Shown one piece after another: positions 6,811 through 8,290 of a stretch of 8,290 nt of DNA (position 1 is the stretch's first letter; every line of letters starts with the position of its first letter). Both the position numbers and the translations under genes were made by a program. The DNA lies in the NCBI GenBank assembly GCA_003556835.1, contig PWQG01000018.1, positions 1 to 8,290 on the forward strand. The letters are read 5' to 3'. This DNA comes from Gammaproteobacteria bacterium (lineage in GTDB: Bacteria; Pseudomonadota; Gammaproteobacteria; Pseudomonadales; Pseudohongiellaceae). The notes under the pieces were generated by a model, which did not search any database, had not been told where the DNA came from, and worked only from the letters and a program-made list of their open reading frames with translations.

Positions 6811-7380
6811 ATGGCGACGTACTCAACCAATGAATTCAAGAGCGGTCTCAAAGTGCTGCTCGACGGGGAACCCTGTGCGATCCTGGAAAACGAGTTCGTC
6901 AAACCCGGCAAGGGACAGGCGTTCAATCGGGTGAAGCTGCGCAATCTGCTCAATGGCCGCGTCTGGGAGCGCACCTACAAATCGGGTGAAAGCCTCGAAG
7001 GTGCCGACGTCATGGAGACCGACATGTCCTTCCTCTACAGTGACGGGGAGTTCTGGCACTTCATGAAGACTGACGGCAGCTTCGAGCAGTTCCCTGTCGA
7101 CGAAGCAGCCATGCAGGAAGCCCTCAACTGGCTCAAGGAAGAAGACGTCTATACCGTCACTCTATGGGATGACAAGCCGATTGCGGTGAGTCCACCCAAC
7201 TTTGTCGAGCTGGAAGTGGTCGAGACTGATCCCGGGCTCAAGGGTGACACCGCCCAGGGTGGCAGCAAGCCGGCGACGCTCAGCTCCGGTGCCGTGGTCA
7301 AGGTGCCGCTGTTTGTAAATGAAGGCGACGTGCTACGCGTTGATACGCGTACCGGTGAGTACCAGAACCGGGTGCGCTGA
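6811..7380 (+). CDS. efp: Translation elongation factor P
   Basis: EF-P binds between the P and E sites of stalled ribosomes and promotes peptide bond formation at consecutive prolines. The product is 189 residues, close to E. coli EF-P, with a KOW-like domain (about 1-63), a central OB domain (65-127) and a C-terminal OB/S1-like domain (129-189) containing the signature from LSSGAVVKVPLFV to DTRTGEY. The modification loop reads KPGKG with Lys34 at the tip, the residue that EpmA/EpmB beta-lysylate; P. aeruginosa-type EF-P has arginine there. GAGG at 6801-6804, six bases before the ATG, is a good ribosome-binding site. The neighbours epmB (divergent) and epmA (2 bases downstream) supply the modifying enzymes. 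Confidence 0.98.
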   Translation: MATYSTNEFKSGLKVLLDGEPCAILENEFVKPGKGQAFNRVKLRNLLNGRVWERTYKSGESLEGADVMETDMSFLYSDGEFWHFMKTDGSFEQFPVDEAAMQEALNWLKEEDVYTVTLWDDKPIAVSPPNFVELEVVETDPGLKGDTAQGGSKPATLSSGAVVKVPLFVNEGDVLRVDTRTGEYQNRVR

Positions 7381-7382
7381 CA

Positions 7383-8290
7383 GTGAGTGAGGATTGGCGC
7401 CCGACTGCTTCCCTGTCGGCGCTACGCCTGCGCGGGGAGTTGCTTGGGCGTCTGCGGGAATTCTTCCGGCAGCGCGGAGTGCTGGAAGTGGAAACCCCCC
7501 TGCTGTCCCGGGCGGCAGCCACTGATCCGCACCTGCACAGTTTCGTCGTGGAATTGAGCGGTGAGCCGTATTACCTGCAGACCTCGCCGGAGTTTGCCAT
7601 GAAGCGCCTGCTGGCTGCCGGCAGTGGCCCGATCTACCAGCTGTGTAAGGCGTTTCGGCAGGATGAAGCCGGACGCTATCACAATCCCGAGTTCAGCATG
7701 CTGGAGTGGTACCGACCCGGTTTCAATGACGCAGCGCTCATGGACGAGGTGGAAGCCCTGGTCCGCTGCTGCCTGCCCGCGGTGCGTTTTTCGTCTGAAG
7801 CATTCCCCAGGCGAAGTTACCGCTCACTGTTCCGTGAACACCTGCGGATTGATCCTTTCACCAGCGAGGTGACGCAGTTGCGGGCGCGGGCGGCTGAGTT
7901 GCTTGAAGTCAGTGATCTGGGTGAAGAGCGCGATGACTGGTTGCAACTGTTGTTCACGCATTGCATCGAACCGCTGCTGACGGGTGGGGTTTTCGTCACC
8001 GGCTTTCCCGCCAGTCAGGCCGCGTTGGCGCGGATCGATACGGATGCGGAAGGGGCGCCGGTTGCACGCCGTTTCGAGCTGTATGTCGACGGTGTGGAGC
8101 TGGCCAACGGCTACCTGGAATTGACCGATGCCCGCGAGCAGGCCCGTCGTTTCCGCGACGACAATGTCCAGCGCCGGGCGGAGGGTCTGCCTTTGATGCC
8201 GGAGGATCCCCGACTGCTGGGCGCCCTTGAAGCGGGCTTGCCGGAATGCGCTGGTGTGGCCCTGGGTTTCGACCGTCTGCTGATGCTGGC
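7383..8290 (+). CDS. epmA: EF-P--(R)-beta-lysine ligase EpmA (partial at 3' end)
   Basis: EpmA (also GenX, PoxA or YjeA) is a lysyl-tRNA synthetase paralogue without the anticodon-binding domain; it activates (R)-beta-lysine and transfers it to Lys34 of EF-P. The 302 visible codons cover nearly the whole family length (E. coli 325). GTG at 7383 is chosen because SEDWRPTASL aligns with E. coli SETASWQPSAS and the previous frame closes at efp. It starts 2 bases after the efp stop with only weak purine-rich sequence upstream, so translational coupling is likely. Class II motif 1 lies near 25-42 (RGVLEVETPLLS), motif 2 at 91-111 (FRQDEAGRYHNPEF...EWYR), the substrate-side VELANGYLELTDA at 238-250, and motif 3 at 291-302 (GVALGFDRLLML). 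Ala293 matches the Ala that distinguishes EpmA from LysRS, from memory. About 20 C-terminal residues fall past the window edge. Confidence 0.96.
   Translation, partial: MSEDWRPTASLSALRLRGELLGRLREFFRQRGVLEVETPLLSRAAATDPHLHSFVVELSGEPYYLQTSPEFAMKRLLAAGSGPIYQLCKAFRQDEAGRYHNPEFSMLEWYRPGFNDAALMDEVEALVRCCLPAVRFSSEAFPRRSYRSLFREHLRIDPFTSEVTQLRARAAELLEVSDLGEERDDWLQLLFTHCIEPLLTGGVFVTGFPASQAALARIDTDAEGAPVARRFELYVDGVELANGYLELTDAREQARRFRDDNVQRRAEGLPLMPEDPRLLGALEAGLPECAGVALGFDRLLML

Overview
The window is gene-dense, fairly GC-rich chromosomal DNA from a gammaproteobacterium. Type IV pili are likely, because a FimX-type protein is present. All three members of the lysine-type EF-P modification module are encoded. 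EF-P carries Lys34 with EpmA and EpmB alongside, which argues against the arginine-rhamnosylation type found in Pseudomonas aeruginosa. Genus cannot be fixed from this sequence. No phage, insertion sequence, CRISPR array, tRNA or rRNA was seen.

Layout. Bases 1-104 hold the 3' end of parE, followed after 11 bases by a full-length parC (116-2368, + strand). Together they make topoisomerase IV. A short convergent intergenic region (2369-2429) contains a hairpin. Three minus-strand genes then run in transcription order from right to left: epmB (stop at 5683), a fimX-like gene (5677-3587) and a two-TM AhpA/Smp-type membrane protein gene (3578-2430). The gaps of 5 and 8 bases suggest one operon. 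A divergent promoter region lies at about 6703-6810. On the + strand follow efp (6811-7380) and, 2 bases after its stop, epmA with a GTG start, cut by the window edge.

How the genes work together. EpmB makes (R)-beta-lysine from lysine, and EpmA attaches it to Lys34 of EF-P, which then relieves ribosome stalling at proline stretches. The fimX-like gene encodes a REC-like/PAS/GGDEF/EAL protein whose enzymatic motifs are eroded, so it is probably a c-di-GMP receptor for type IV pilus assembly. The small membrane protein downstream of it joins an Smp-like sensor half to a cytoplasmic half that resembles a degenerate class III nucleotide cyclase fold.

Most of the content is known families. The less ordinary points are the apparent co-transcription of fimX with epmB, the suspected pseudo-cyclase domain, and a short palindromic sequence shared by the two intergenic regions that bound the minus-strand operon.
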